A DNA stretch of 64,000 nucleotides from NCBI GenBank assembly GCA_050331295.1, contig JBHJGZ010000004.1, positions 556,639-620,638 on the forward strand, in the 5' to 3' direction. The translations under genes were made by a program, and so were the position numbers. Source of the DNA: Kuafuiihalomonas sp050331295 (GTDB taxonomy: Bacteria > Myxococcota > Kuafuiibacteriia > Kuafuiibacteriales > Kuafuiibacteriaceae). A model generated the notes under the pieces. It ran no database searches, was not told where the DNA came from, and saw only the letters and a list, made by a program, of their open reading frames with translations. Positions 34,417 through 42,247 of the stretch are shown piece after piece (the stretch's first letter is position 1; every line of letters starts with the position of its first letter).

Positions 34417-34803
34417 TCATTCGTCGTCCGGGGGCAAGTCGAGTGCCATCTGCAAGTTGCACTGCAAACGAGCGCCCTCCTCGACGACCAACGTTTCTAC
34501 CTGCATCGACCCCTCCAGAGTCGAGCCCGCCTTCACCTCGGCACGCTGGGTCTTGACTGACCCTCGCGCGGTTCCATGTACCGCAAGCGACCCAGCCTCC
34601 ACGTCCGCCCGGAGCATACCTTGAGGCGCCACCGTCACCTGCTCATCGACGTGGATCCCGCCGTCGACAGAACCTTCCACTCTCACGCCCCCGGTCCCGC
34701 GCAATGTTCCAGACAGTCGAAAGCCCTCACCGATCGTCGCTGCTGGGTCTGCCATGACAACTGGGTAGCGCTGGGCGCCCTTGAACACAAGCGTGGCTCC
34801 CAT
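34417..34803 (-). CDS. Bactofilin, first of three
   Basis: The 128-residue protein has the bactofilin repeat from about residue 25 (GFRLSGTLRGTGGVRVEGSVDGGIHV, ADVEAGSLAVHGTARGSVK, CNLQMALDLPPDDE). The first 20 residues are short and nonconserved; the start could be ATG 34755, since neither ATG has a clear ribosome site. It is 25 bases downstream of the AAA ATPase gene. Three bactofilin genes in a row also occur in Myxococcus xanthus (BacN, BacO, BacP), but I cannot assign orthologs by eye. Confidence 0.9.
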   Translation of the reverse strand: MGATLVFKGAQRYPVVMADPAATIGEGFRLSGTLRGTGGVRVEGSVDGGIHVDEQVTVAPQGMLRADVEAGSLAVHGTARGSVKTQRAEVKAGSTLEGSMQVETLVVEEGARLQCNLQMALDLPPDDE

Positions 34804-34828
34804 GGGCCCGAACGTGGGCTGAGGTAGC

Positions 34829-36325
34829 TCATGCTCCCCCGAAGAGATCCAGAACCGTCGCGTCCTTGGTGGCGGGTCGGGCTCTGCTTTTCGCCCACTC
34901 GCGCAGCGCTTTGATCCGTTCTTCGTATGTCGCGTAGAGCGGTACCGTTTGCTTCATCGCCAACACCAGATCTTGGTCGGTCAGGGCCCGCGATCCGTCG
35001 GCGAAGGCGCGGTACAAGCCCGCTACCACCACCTGCTCGAGCTCGGCCCCGGAGAAGTGCTCGGCGTGCCGCGCCAGGTCCTCGAGTCCAGGAAAGTCTT
35101 CCGGATTCCGTCCACGTCGACGCAGATGAATCGCGAGGACTTCCCGCCGCTCGTGAACGTTCGGGAGGTCTACGAAAAAGACCTCATCGAAACGTCCGCG
35201 ACGAAGAAGCTCTGGAGGCAAAGCACTGACATCGTTGGCGGTCGCAACGACGAACACCTCTGCATTCTTCTCGGCCAACCACGTGATGAAGGAACCAAAG
35301 ACACGACTCCCCGAATCGTCTCCCTCAGCCTGTCGAAAGCCCTTCTCGATCTCGTCGATCCAAAGCACCACGGGAGCCAGGCTCTCCGCGACCCGGATCG
35401 CCTGGCGAATGGAAGCCTCGGGACTCGTATCGCCTCCAGCGAAGACGGCTGAAAGATCCAATCGGAGCAAGGGGAACTTCCAAAGCTCAGCCACCGCCTT
35501 GGCAGAAAGACTCTTTCCACACCCTTGGACACCCAACAACAGGAGTCCTTTGGGCGCCGGCAAGCCAAATTGCCGAGCCTCGGCCCCGAATGCCCGCGTC
35601 CGAGCCTGCAACCAGCGTTTCAGTTCGCCCAATCCCCCCACGTCCGCCAGGCCCGGCCCGAGATCGTGGAAATCGAGTGCGTCCGCACTGCGCAGGGCAG
35701 CCCTCTTTTCCTGAACCACGAGACCGAGGTCGGACTCCCGAAGTCCCTTGCGCAGAACGATGACCTTGCGAAAGGCGCGTTCCGCCTCGTTGGCGGTGAG
35801 TCCCAGCGCGCTCCGGACCGCCTTTTCGGATACCTCATTGGAGATTTCACATCGTTCCGATGCGGCGACTCGCGACAGGATTTCGGTGAGCTCCGGTCCC
35901 CGTGGGAGGGGGAGGTCCAATACTGCGCAGTCCTTCTCCAGGTCCGGCGGCACTTCCAGCACCGAGCTGATCAGCACCACGCTCTGTCTTCGTTCGACCC
36001 ACTGAATCAAGCGGTCTCGAATGCGGCGGACAACCGCTGGTTCCCGAAGGAAGGGGTGAAGATCCAGCATGACCACCAGCGAGGGACCATCGAGGCCGTC
36101 GATGGCCTCGAATGCCGCCTCCGCAGACAACGGTCGGCCGAGGTCCTCACGGTCGAATCCGGTGGCGCAGCTCCAGGATATGGTCTGTCGACGAAGTGCG
36201 GCCGCCGCCCTGGCCACCATGCGACGAGCCCGGGCTTCCTCCTGGGTCAAGATGTAGATCAGGGGGTAGCCGGCCCGGCTCAAGACCGCGATATCCCGAG
36301 ACACCGTCTCGTGCGGGTTGGTCAT
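34829..36325 (-). CDS. AAA+ ATPase, Ycf46/cyanobacterial-chloroplast-like family
   Basis: The 498-residue protein has a nonconserved N-terminal half (GYPLIYILTQEEARARRM at the start) and one AAA+ domain from about residue 245: Walker A LGVQGCGKS (GxxGxGKS), Walker B VVLWIDEIEKGF and the SRH-like block LLRRGRFDEVFFVDLP. The closest match I recognise is the Ycf46 group (about 490 residues, single AAA). Its function is poorly known; it has been linked to carbon uptake in cyanobacteria. It overlaps the upstream gene by ATGA and precedes the bactofilins. Confidence 0.87.
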   Translation of the reverse strand: MTNPHETVSRDIAVLSRAGYPLIYILTQEEARARRMVARAAAALRRQTISWSCATGFDREDLGRPLSAEAAFEAIDGLDGPSLVVMLDLHPFLREPAVVRRIRDRLIQWVERRQSVVLISSVLEVPPDLEKDCAVLDLPLPRGPELTEILSRVAASERCEISNEVSEKAVRSALGLTANEAERAFRKVIVLRKGLRESDLGLVVQEKRAALRSADALDFHDLGPGLADVGGLGELKRWLQARTRAFGAEARQFGLPAPKGLLLLGVQGCGKSLSAKAVAELWKFPLLRLDLSAVFAGGDTSPEASIRQAIRVAESLAPVVLWIDEIEKGFRQAEGDDSGSRVFGSFITWLAEKNAEVFVVATANDVSALPPELLRRGRFDEVFFVDLPNVHERREVLAIHLRRRGRNPEDFPGLEDLARHAEHFSGAELEQVVVAGLYRAFADGSRALTDQDLVLAMKQTVPLYATYEERIKALREWAKSRARPATKDATVLDLFGGA

Positions 36326-36888
36326 TCCACGCGAAGACCCCGTTCCAAACGGAGCTGGTACTTCTTGAAGCGCTCCTCCCCGTCCTCGAGGAATTGGAGG
36401 AGGCTCTTCGAATAGTCATCTCGCTCGAAGACTTGGGGATCGCAGGCTTTCATGAGGTCCCGGAGGCGTTTTCCCATATCCAAGATCTGGCTCCCGAAGC
36501 TCCCGAGGGGAACCGTCTGAGGTTCCAGCAGGAACTCCTCGGGTTCATAGGGGTCTCCACTGAAGAAAGAGACCAACACGTCTTTTCCGGCCGGCGCGAT
36601 GGAGAATCCTTGCTCCGCTTCGGTCAGGATCGCGTTTTCCGGTTCTCCATCGATGACGTACGGCAAGGCTTTGACCAGTCCCACGACGAGGGAAAAGAGC
36701 GGATCCGGTCGATGGTTCAAGAGATCGGCACCATTTTCGCGCACCACGACGCGGCCGTAGACGTCGGGCCATGCCAATCGGCTTCGGTATGACGCTGCGT
36801 TCTGCAAGGCGTCGCGGCTGGATACAGCGTCAGCGCCATCGTCGGGGTCCCCGAGGTACACCACAAAATCGAACTGGAGGTCGCTCAT
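36322..36888 (-). CDS. Uncharacterised cytoplasmic protein upstream of the AAA ATPase
   Basis: I do not recognise a domain in this 188-residue protein. It has an acidic, mixed alpha/beta composition with no signal peptide or membrane helix. Features are VYLGDPDDGADA near the start, FSIAPAGKDVLVSFFSGD in the middle, and a charged C-terminus. The start ATG 36888 has a good GGGAGG site (agggagggtgcc); the open frame above it is not part of the gene. It overlaps the AAA ATPase by ATGA, so the two are probably made together and may form a complex. Confidence 0.75.
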   Translation of the reverse strand: MSDLQFDFVVYLGDPDDGADAVSSRDALQNAASYRSRLAWPDVYGRVVVRENGADLLNHRPDPLFSLVVGLVKALPYVIDGEPENAILTEAEQGFSIAPAGKDVLVSFFSGDPYEPEEFLLEPQTVPLGSFGSQILDMGKRLRDLMKACDPQVFERDDYSKSLLQFLEDGEERFKKYQLRLERGLRVE

Positions 36889-36974
36889 GGCACCCTCCCT
36901 TGGTTCGAAAGCATAAAGTGAGAGGTAGCATACCGGCTCGGTCCTTCGCCACCCGTCCGGTCCGGTCGTCCACC

Positions 36975-37421
36975 TTACACTTCGAGCTCTGCCTTCAGCT
37001 TCGCACCGGCGCGATGGAGTCTCTCGGCGACCACCGAGAGGAGCGTGGGCCTGCGCACCACCACGACCAAGTAGAAGTCCTGCGGTAAGGTCCGCACCAG
37101 CAGGTCGACTTCGCCGTAGCGAAGCTGAATCGTCGTCAACGAGCCGACCCCACGCTTTCCGCTGGCGGTCTGCAGCCGACGCAGCAACCCGCATACTTCG
37201 GCGCTGCCGAGCCTGAGCAGGAACTCCGAAACCGGAATACTCAGCGGCAGACGGCGAGGAACGTGTTCGGACGCATTTTCCCGGGCACGTTCGGGTAGCT
37301 CCGCCACCCCGAGAGCCGAGACGACGGTTTCACCCGCGTCGTCGCACACCACGCCGCCTACCACGCCTTGGGTGCGACACAGCTCTGCCAAGGCTCCCTT
37401 CAATGCGTCGGACTCTTCCAT
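36975..37421 (-). CDS. Roadblock/LC7-like small protein
   Basis: The 148-residue protein has the layout of a roadblock fold: an N-terminal helix, then GVVGGVVCDDAGETVVSA, a central block and a C-terminal VDLLVRTLPQDFYLVVVVRR with a helix. Roadblock proteins pair with small GTPases such as MglA/MglB or with kinases in gliding bacteria. No GTPase is adjacent. It overlaps the end of the upstream M17-like gene by 22 bases and starts at ATG 37421. The assignment is by fold pattern only and is moderate. Confidence 0.6.
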   Translation of the reverse strand: MEESDALKGALAELCRTQGVVGGVVCDDAGETVVSALGVAELPERARENASEHVPRRLPLSIPVSEFLLRLGSAEVCGLLRRLQTASGKRGVGSLTTIQLRYGEVDLLVRTLPQDFYLVVVVRRPTLLSVVAERLHRAGAKLKAELEV

Positions 37422-37960
37422 TGAAGCCCCCGGGCTCGAGCCGCCCGAGCCAGCTGTTCTCGGTGCTCTGCAAGTCGACCTGCACCATCGAGAAGCATGA
37501 GACGTGCAAACCGTTGGCTGTCCGGCGCCATCGCCTCGAACCATCGTTCTGCGAAGTCCACGTCCATGTCGGATTCGCTCTCGCACAGGAAGCCCGGTGC
37601 GGTCGGAGGTCCCACCGCGACTTCGAACGCCGCTGCATCGCGGAGCGCTTCCACCGCCTGTCGAAGTCGATGGGCCACGTGCGGTTCCTTCAACGCGGCA
37701 GGTCGTCCGAGTCCGAATAGGAAAAGACGCCGCGTCCGCAGCCAACCGGCGGTGGTGGTCAATACCGCCTCATGCGCTTCTCCCTGAAAGCGCCGCTCTC
37801 GAAGCAGAGTTGCCAGCCAACCGTTCATCCGCCAGTCGACGACGCCCGAAACGTGGCGAGGTTGGGCACGGACCGCGAACATCGGGAGCACGATGGCCCC
37901 GACGTCCAGACGGTCGAGCTGAGCGGGGGTCGCGGGATGGAGTCGGACCTCACACGGCAC
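37400..37960 (-). CDS. Orphan M17 aminopeptidase N-terminal-domain-like protein
   Basis: The 186-residue protein resembles the N-terminal (macro-like, regulatory) domain of leucyl aminopeptidases (DRLDVGAIVLPMFA near the start, then LRTRRLFLFGLGRPAAL). It ends where the metal-binding catalytic domain would begin, so it has no peptidase site. The start GTG 37960 has an AGGG site and overlaps nusB by 11 bases; the longer frame to 38023 would overlap nusB by 74. It lies between nusB and the roadblock-like gene in the long operon. Its role is unknown. Confidence 0.6.
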   Translation of the reverse strand: MPCEVRLHPATPAQLDRLDVGAIVLPMFAVRAQPRHVSGVVDWRMNGWLATLLRERRFQGEAHEAVLTTTAGWLRTRRLFLFGLGRPAALKEPHVAHRLRQAVEALRDAAAFEVAVGPPTAPGFLCESESDMDVDFAERWFEAMAPDSQRFARLMLLDGAGRLAEHREQLARAARARGLQWKSPTH

Positions 37961-38426
37961 GATGACCCTCGCGTTGGACGCGGTCCAACACGCCGTTGAC
38001 GAAAGCACGCGCCTCCTGGGCACCGAAACGCTTCGCCAGTTCGACGGATTCGTTCAATACCACCTTCCGCGGAACGTCGCCCCGAAAGAGCAGCTCGAAC
38101 GCGCCCAGGCGCAACAGGTTCCGATCCACGGTGGCCATCCGCTCCATCCGCCAGTGTTGTGACGCCCGCTGCACCGCGGCATCCACCGCCGTGCGCTCCG
38201 TCTCGACCCCTCGAACCAGAACCTCGGCGTACCGTCGCGCTTCCGGCCCGGTCTCGATGGCGTAGCCGGGCTCGTCGACACGATAAGCAGGCGGCGGGTC
38301 CAGGTTCGGATCGTCCGCGAAAATGCGCCAGAACCTCGCCAGAGCCCAGTCGGAGCGCTGTCCCGTCACATCCATTCCGTAGAGGATCATCAGAGCGCAT
38401 TCCCGCGCTATCCTCCGTGGCTTCAT
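37950..38426 (-). CDS. nusB: Transcription antitermination factor NusB
   Basis: The 158-residue helical protein has the NusB blocks RRIARECALMILYGMDVTG at the start and RNLLRLGAFELLF with VVLNESVELAKRFG in the second half, ending FVNGVLDRV. NusB binds boxA RNA with NusE to prevent early termination of rRNA transcription. The ATG overlaps the ribH stop (ATGA). ribH-nusB is a common pair. Confidence 0.95.
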   Translation of the reverse strand: MKPRRIARECALMILYGMDVTGQRSDWALARFWRIFADDPNLDPPPAYRVDEPGYAIETGPEARRYAEVLVRGVETERTAVDAAVQRASQHWRMERMATVDRNLLRLGAFELLFRGDVPRKVVLNESVELAKRFGAQEARAFVNGVLDRVQREGHRAV

Positions 38427-38854
38427 CCGATCCGAGCCTTGAGTCGCAGCATCTGGATCACCGCCAACGCCGCTTCGGAGCCTTTGTTTCCCATTTTGCT
38501 ACCGGCCCGCTCGAAGGCCTGCTCGAGGTTCTCGGTGGTCAGAACCCCGAATCCAACGGGGATTCGATGTTCGGCCTGCACCCGTGCGGCCCCTTTGGCG
38601 GCCTCGCCGGCGACATACTCGAAATGGGGCGTCGCCCCGCGGATCACGCAGCCGATGGCAACCAGCCCGGCATACCGACCGGTTCGAGCCAGCCAATCCA
38701 GGGCCAATGGGAGCTCCCAGGAACCGGGCACCCAGTGAAGGTCCACCGCGAAGCCAGCACCTTCGAGGGTGGTACGCGCTCCGTCCGTGAGCGGTCCAGT
38801 CACCAGTCGGTTGAATTCGGACGCAACGATGGCGACCCGGGCGTCGATGCTCAT
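38423..38854 (-). CDS. ribH: 6,7-dimethyl-8-ribityllumazine synthase
   Basis: The 143-residue protein has the lumazine synthase blocks VAIVASEFNRLVTGPL, VPGSWELPLAL near residue 43, the catalytic region VIRGATPHFEYV near 72-83 and PVGFGVLTTEN near 98. It condenses 5-amino-6-ribitylaminouracil with dihydroxybutanone phosphate. It overlaps ribBX and nusB by ATGA on each side, giving tight coupling in the riboflavin operon. Confidence 0.96.
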   Translation of the reverse strand: MSIDARVAIVASEFNRLVTGPLTDGARTTLEGAGFAVDLHWVPGSWELPLALDWLARTGRYAGLVAIGCVIRGATPHFEYVAGEAAKGAARVQAEHRIPVGFGVLTTENLEQAFERAGSKMGNKGSEAALAVIQMLRLKARIG

Positions 38855-39993
38855 GACGGCAGCATCGGTTCCGTCGAAAGCTCCACCCGGTCAACCAGCT
38901 CGAGGCCGTAGCCCTCCAATCCGACGATTCGAAAGGAGCGATTGGTGAGGAGCCGGAACCTCCGAACCCCCAAGAGCTTCAATATCTGCGCCCCCGTCCC
39001 GAATTCCCGAAGGTCGAGTCGGCTTCCCACCCTCTGGTAGCGCTCGAGCCGAAGAGAATCGGAGCCGAGCTTGGCGAGCTGGGTGGACATCCGGGTCCCT
39101 CCGACTTCTCGGACCAGGAAAACGAACACGCCCTCCCCCGCCTGTTGGATGGCCTGCATCGCGGCCCGAAATTCGGGCCCCCCTCCGGCCAAGGTCAGGC
39201 TCACCAGATCAGCGGGAAGGTTGACGGACTGCACTCGAACCAGCGCCGGCTTCTCGGGGTCGATCAGTCCTTTCACCAGGGCGAGGTGCTCGGAGCCGTC
39301 GATGCGATGCCGGAGGACCACCACCTTGAGCGGCCCCCAAGGCTTGATGTCGAGTTCCCGTTCGACCGCGACTTCGACCAGCGTTTCGTGGGCGAGGCGG
39401 AACTCGATGAGTTCGGCGATGGTCACGATCCGCAAGCGATGGCGCTCCGCAAAGCGCTCGAGGTCTGGCCGACGTGCCATGCTTCCGTCATCGTTCATGA
39501 TCTCGCAGATCACCCCAGCCGGTGTTCGGCCGGCCATGCGTGCGAGGTCGACAGAGCCCTCCGTCTGTCCGGTCCGAACCAGAACACCGCCAGTACGGGC
39601 CCGGATGGGGAACACGTGGCCGGGCGTTACCAGGTCGTCGGATGAGGCGTCGGAGCGGACGGCGGTGGAGATGGTGGTCGCCCGATCTGCTGCTGATATC
39701 CCCGTAGAGACCCCTCGTTTCGCCTCTATGGAAACGGTGAAGCCCGTTTCGAACAGTGACGTGTTCTTTTCGACCATCATCTTCAGGCCGAGCTCTTCCG
39801 TTTTCTCCTCGGTCAATGTGAGACAGATCAAACCTCGGGCATGCACCGCCATGAAATTGATGGCTTCCGGGGTGACCAGGTCCGCCGCCATGCACAGGTC
39901 GCCCTCGTTCTCCCGGTCCTCGTCGTCCACGAGAATGACCATCCGGCCGGCCGCGATGTCCTCGACCGCGGCCCGTACGTTCGAAAAGACCAC
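38851..39993 (-). CDS. ribB: DHBP synthase fused to a degenerate GTP cyclohydrolase II domain (RibBX type)
   Basis: The 380-residue protein has an intact RibB domain (1-200): VDDEDRENEGDL near 22, MVEKNTSLFETGFTVSIEAKRGVSTGISA and a GHVFPIRARTGGVL block. The second half follows the RibA fold, but the zinc cysteines are gone: where GTP cyclohydrolase II has SECLTGDVFGSLRCDCG, this protein reads VQSVNLPADLVSLTLAGG with no Cys. It should therefore not hydrolyse GTP. Such variants are known in Proteobacteria as RibBX. I placed the start at GTG 39993 by family length; a TTG at 40035 is also possible. Confidence 0.9.
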   Translation of the reverse strand: MVFSNVRAAVEDIAAGRMVILVDDEDRENEGDLCMAADLVTPEAINFMAVHARGLICLTLTEEKTEELGLKMMVEKNTSLFETGFTVSIEAKRGVSTGISAADRATTISTAVRSDASSDDLVTPGHVFPIRARTGGVLVRTGQTEGSVDLARMAGRTPAGVICEIMNDDGSMARRPDLERFAERHRLRIVTIAELIEFRLAHETLVEVAVERELDIKPWGPLKVVVLRHRIDGSEHLALVKGLIDPEKPALVRVQSVNLPADLVSLTLAGGGPEFRAAMQAIQQAGEGVFVFLVREVGGTRMSTQLAKLGSDSLRLERYQRVGSRLDLREFGTGAQILKLLGVRRFRLLTNRSFRIVGLEGYGLELVDRVELSTEPMLPS

Positions 39994-40048
39994 AGCGCCT
40001 GCTAGCCGTGGTCTGGTGCCTGGAGCAAGAACCAAGTGCGTTGTGTGT

Positions 40049-40639
40049 TCAGGCGTCCTGAGGCAAGAGCGCTTGCACGTAGCGCGCGATGAGGTCCACC
40101 TCGATGTTGCTTCCGTCTCCGACCTTCAGTTCGGAAAGATTGGTGGAGGTCCAGGTATGGGGAATGATGTTGACGGAGAATCCACGGTCATCCCGCCCCG
40201 TCACCGTCAACGAGATGCCATCGACCGCGACCGAGCCTCGCGGAATCACCATGCGCAGCGTGTCGACGTCGAGGTCGAAAGTCATGTCGTATGCGTTGTC
40301 GCGGGAAATACAGCTTCGAAGCCGGCCTACGGCGTCGACATGCCCTTGAACCAGATGCCCGCCAAGCCGGGTGGTGGGGGTCACCGACCGTTCGAGGTTC
40401 AGACGAGACCCCACTCGGAGGTCTCCGAGGGTGGTTCGCATCCGTGTCTCGGGCCCCACGTCGACCTCGAATCCGTCCTCGTGGATCTGCACCACGGTCA
40501 AACACACGCCGTTGGTCGCAATGGACTCGCCCATCGCGACGTCTCGGTACGGAGCGGACACCCGGAGCCGCAGGCCCCCGTCCGGCTGCGGCGTTCGCGC
40601 TCTCAGGCTCCCGACCCCTTCCACCAAACCGGTGAACAT
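40049..40639 (-). CDS. ribE: Riboflavin synthase, alpha subunit
   Basis: The 196-residue protein has two tandem lumazine-binding repeats: MFTGLVEGVGSL with GESIATNGVCLTV in the first and RLGGHLVQGHVDAVG with GSVAVDGISLTV in the second. It makes riboflavin from two lumazines. The start is ATG 40639, where homology begins; the longer open frame runs back through the end of ribD. It is 55 bases downstream of ribD and 55 before ribBX. Confidence 0.96.
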   Translation of the reverse strand: MFTGLVEGVGSLRARTPQPDGGLRLRVSAPYRDVAMGESIATNGVCLTVVQIHEDGFEVDVGPETRMRTTLGDLRVGSRLNLERSVTPTTRLGGHLVQGHVDAVGRLRSCISRDNAYDMTFDLDVDTLRMVIPRGSVAVDGISLTVTGRDDRGFSVNIIPHTWTSTNLSELKVGDGSNIEVDLIARYVQALLPQDA

Positions 40640-40694
40640 GGCGTTGCGGTCGTGGGCCGGTGCGACGGAGTCAAGCCGAACACGCCGGCTCACC

Positions 40695-41666
40695 TTAGAT
40701 CCTGCGCTGCCACCAGCCGGTGACCACGAGGTCGCCCCCGGCCTGCTGCACCACCACGTCCTGCAGGGGGCGACCGCGCAAGAGGTCCAGGCCGCGCCCT
40801 CCGACGGCTCCCGGCGCCCCTTGGCCACCGAGCACTCGAGGCGCGATGAACCACGCGACGGCGTCCACGAAGTCCCCGTCAAAGAAACTCCCGTGCACTT
40901 TGGCCCCCCCTTCCACCAACAAGGTACGAATCCCGCGGGCTCGCAGCGTCTTCAAGACGGCGGTGAGATCCAGCCCTCCGACCCCGGTCGGGGCCCGAAT
41001 CACGGAAGCACCGAGGTGAGACCAAGCGATTTCGGTGGTTGCGGCGGGGCCCAGCACCATCCAGAGCGGTCCTCCTTCCGTCGAAACCCACGCCCGGGCC
41101 GGGACGAGGCGGCCCCGGCCGTCTAGCACTATCCGGACCGGCTCATGGGCTCTCGGTCCCCATCGAGCTGTCAGACGAGGATGGTCGCGACATGCGGTCT
41201 CGGATCCGATCAGGATCCCATCCACCCGACGGCGAAGTCCTCGCCCTCGGCGGCGGGCCACCTCCCCGGTGATCCATTTGGATTGACCACCCGCGGTGGC
41301 AATGCGCCCATCCAGACTCACGGCCGCCTTGGCGACCACCCACGGACGCCCAGGCGGAGGGTCCGATGCCATCCAGGCGCTCGGACCCGGCCAGACCGCA
41401 TCCTGGACCGTCCATCCGAGTTGACGCGCCCGCTCCGGCCCTGGGTCCCCCGTGTCGCGGCATCCGAGCTTGAGGGTCCGGACGCCGGCCCGGTGGGCCC
41501 GCTCTACTTCTTCCACCGGCGGATCGCGGAGCGCGTAGCTGTACGTGCCACGAACCAGGAGGGACAAGGCCTCCCGACGGTGAAGCGCGGCCAAACGAAG
41601 CCAGGCCCACCGCTCGATCCGCGGACTGGGCGCCTCGATCGTCGCCCTGGCGGGTTGACACGTCAC
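40695..41666 (-). CDS. ribD: Riboflavin reductase domain protein RibD lacking the deaminase zinc site
   Basis: The 323-residue protein has the RibD reductase domain from about residue 108 to the end: VAKAAVSLDGRIATAGGQSKWITG and LLVEGGAKVHGSF. The N-terminal part (about 105 residues) matches only the tail of the deaminase domain (AGVRTLKLGCRD), and neither the HAE nor the PCxxC zinc motif is present. Normal bifunctional RibD is about 360-370 residues with an intact deaminase. The start GTG 41666 overlaps the nrdR stop (GTGA), so it is unlikely that upstream coding sequence was missed. It would need a separate deaminase. Confidence 0.88.
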   Translation of the reverse strand: MTCQPARATIEAPSPRIERWAWLRLAALHRREALSLLVRGTYSYALRDPPVEEVERAHRAGVRTLKLGCRDTGDPGPERARQLGWTVQDAVWPGPSAWMASDPPPGRPWVVAKAAVSLDGRIATAGGQSKWITGEVARRRGRGLRRRVDGILIGSETACRDHPRLTARWGPRAHEPVRIVLDGRGRLVPARAWVSTEGGPLWMVLGPAATTEIAWSHLGASVIRAPTGVGGLDLTAVLKTLRARGIRTLLVEGGAKVHGSFFDGDFVDAVAWFIAPRVLGGQGAPGAVGGRGLDLLRGRPLQDVVVQQAGGDLVVTGWWQRRI

Positions 41667-42148
41667 GGACCGGTGCCGATGGCGGTTCGACGGCGACGAT
41701 CCTCCAGGAGCTGCATCAGTTCCTGCGCGAATTCTTCGAGGTCTTTGAAGTTCCGGAAAATCGAGGCGTAACGGATATAGGCGACATCATCGACGTCGGC
41801 CAAGCGGACCAAGACCTCTTCGCCGATCACCTGCGAATCCACCTCTTTTTCTCCGGTCTCCTGAAGCTGCTTTTCGATATCTTCCACCATGCGTTCGACT
41901 TCCGCCTGGGGAATCCGCCGCTTCTCACAAGCTGCGTGGATGCCTTCGATCACCTTGGTGCGGTCGAACGGCTCCCGGCGCCCATCGCTCTTGACCACCA
42001 TCGGGAGGACTTCTTCGATGCGCTCGTAGGTGGTGAACCGTTTGCTGCAGTCGTTACACTCGCGACGACGCCGGATCACCTGGCCGTCCTTGGACAGCCG
42101 GCTATCGATGACCTTGTTCTCCGAATTTCCGCAGAACGGACACCGCAC
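41663..42148 (-). CDS. nrdR: Transcriptional repressor NrdR
   Basis: The 161-residue protein has the zinc ribbon CPFCGNSENKVIDSR with CNDCSKRFTTYER and an ATP-cone domain (VVKSDGRREPFDRTKVIEGI and onward). NrdR represses ribonucleotide reductase genes when dATP/ATP is bound. I use the GTG at 42148 since the protein then starts MRCPFCGN, the usual N-terminus; the frame is open for 13 more codons upstream. It is coupled to ribD by GTGA. Confidence 0.96.
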   Translation of the reverse strand: MRCPFCGNSENKVIDSRLSKDGQVIRRRRECNDCSKRFTTYERIEEVLPMVVKSDGRREPFDRTKVIEGIHAACEKRRIPQAEVERMVEDIEKQLQETGEKEVDSQVIGEEVLVRLADVDDVAYIRYASIFRNFKDLEEFAQELMQLLEDRRRRTAIGTGP

Positions 42149-42247
42149 GGCTTCAGCAGTGTTACCCGTGGAACGCGGGAAACGCAACGCACAGGGCTCT
42201 ATCGGAGCCCCAACCCCAACCGAGTGGGTTTTACGGGTTGCCCTGCC
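42149..42247 (-). other. glyA-nrdR intergenic region with a small hairpin
   Basis: The 99-base gap includes a hairpin gggctc/gagccc with a 5-base loop at 42194-42210. No T-run follows, so it is unlikely to be a full terminator. A partial attenuator or RNA-processing site between glyA and nrdR is possible. Confidence 0.4.

Noticed and set aside
40639..41666. FMN riboswitch in the rib operon
   Set aside because: The genes abut or overlap and no conserved FMN-box blocks are visible upstream of ribD or ribE.
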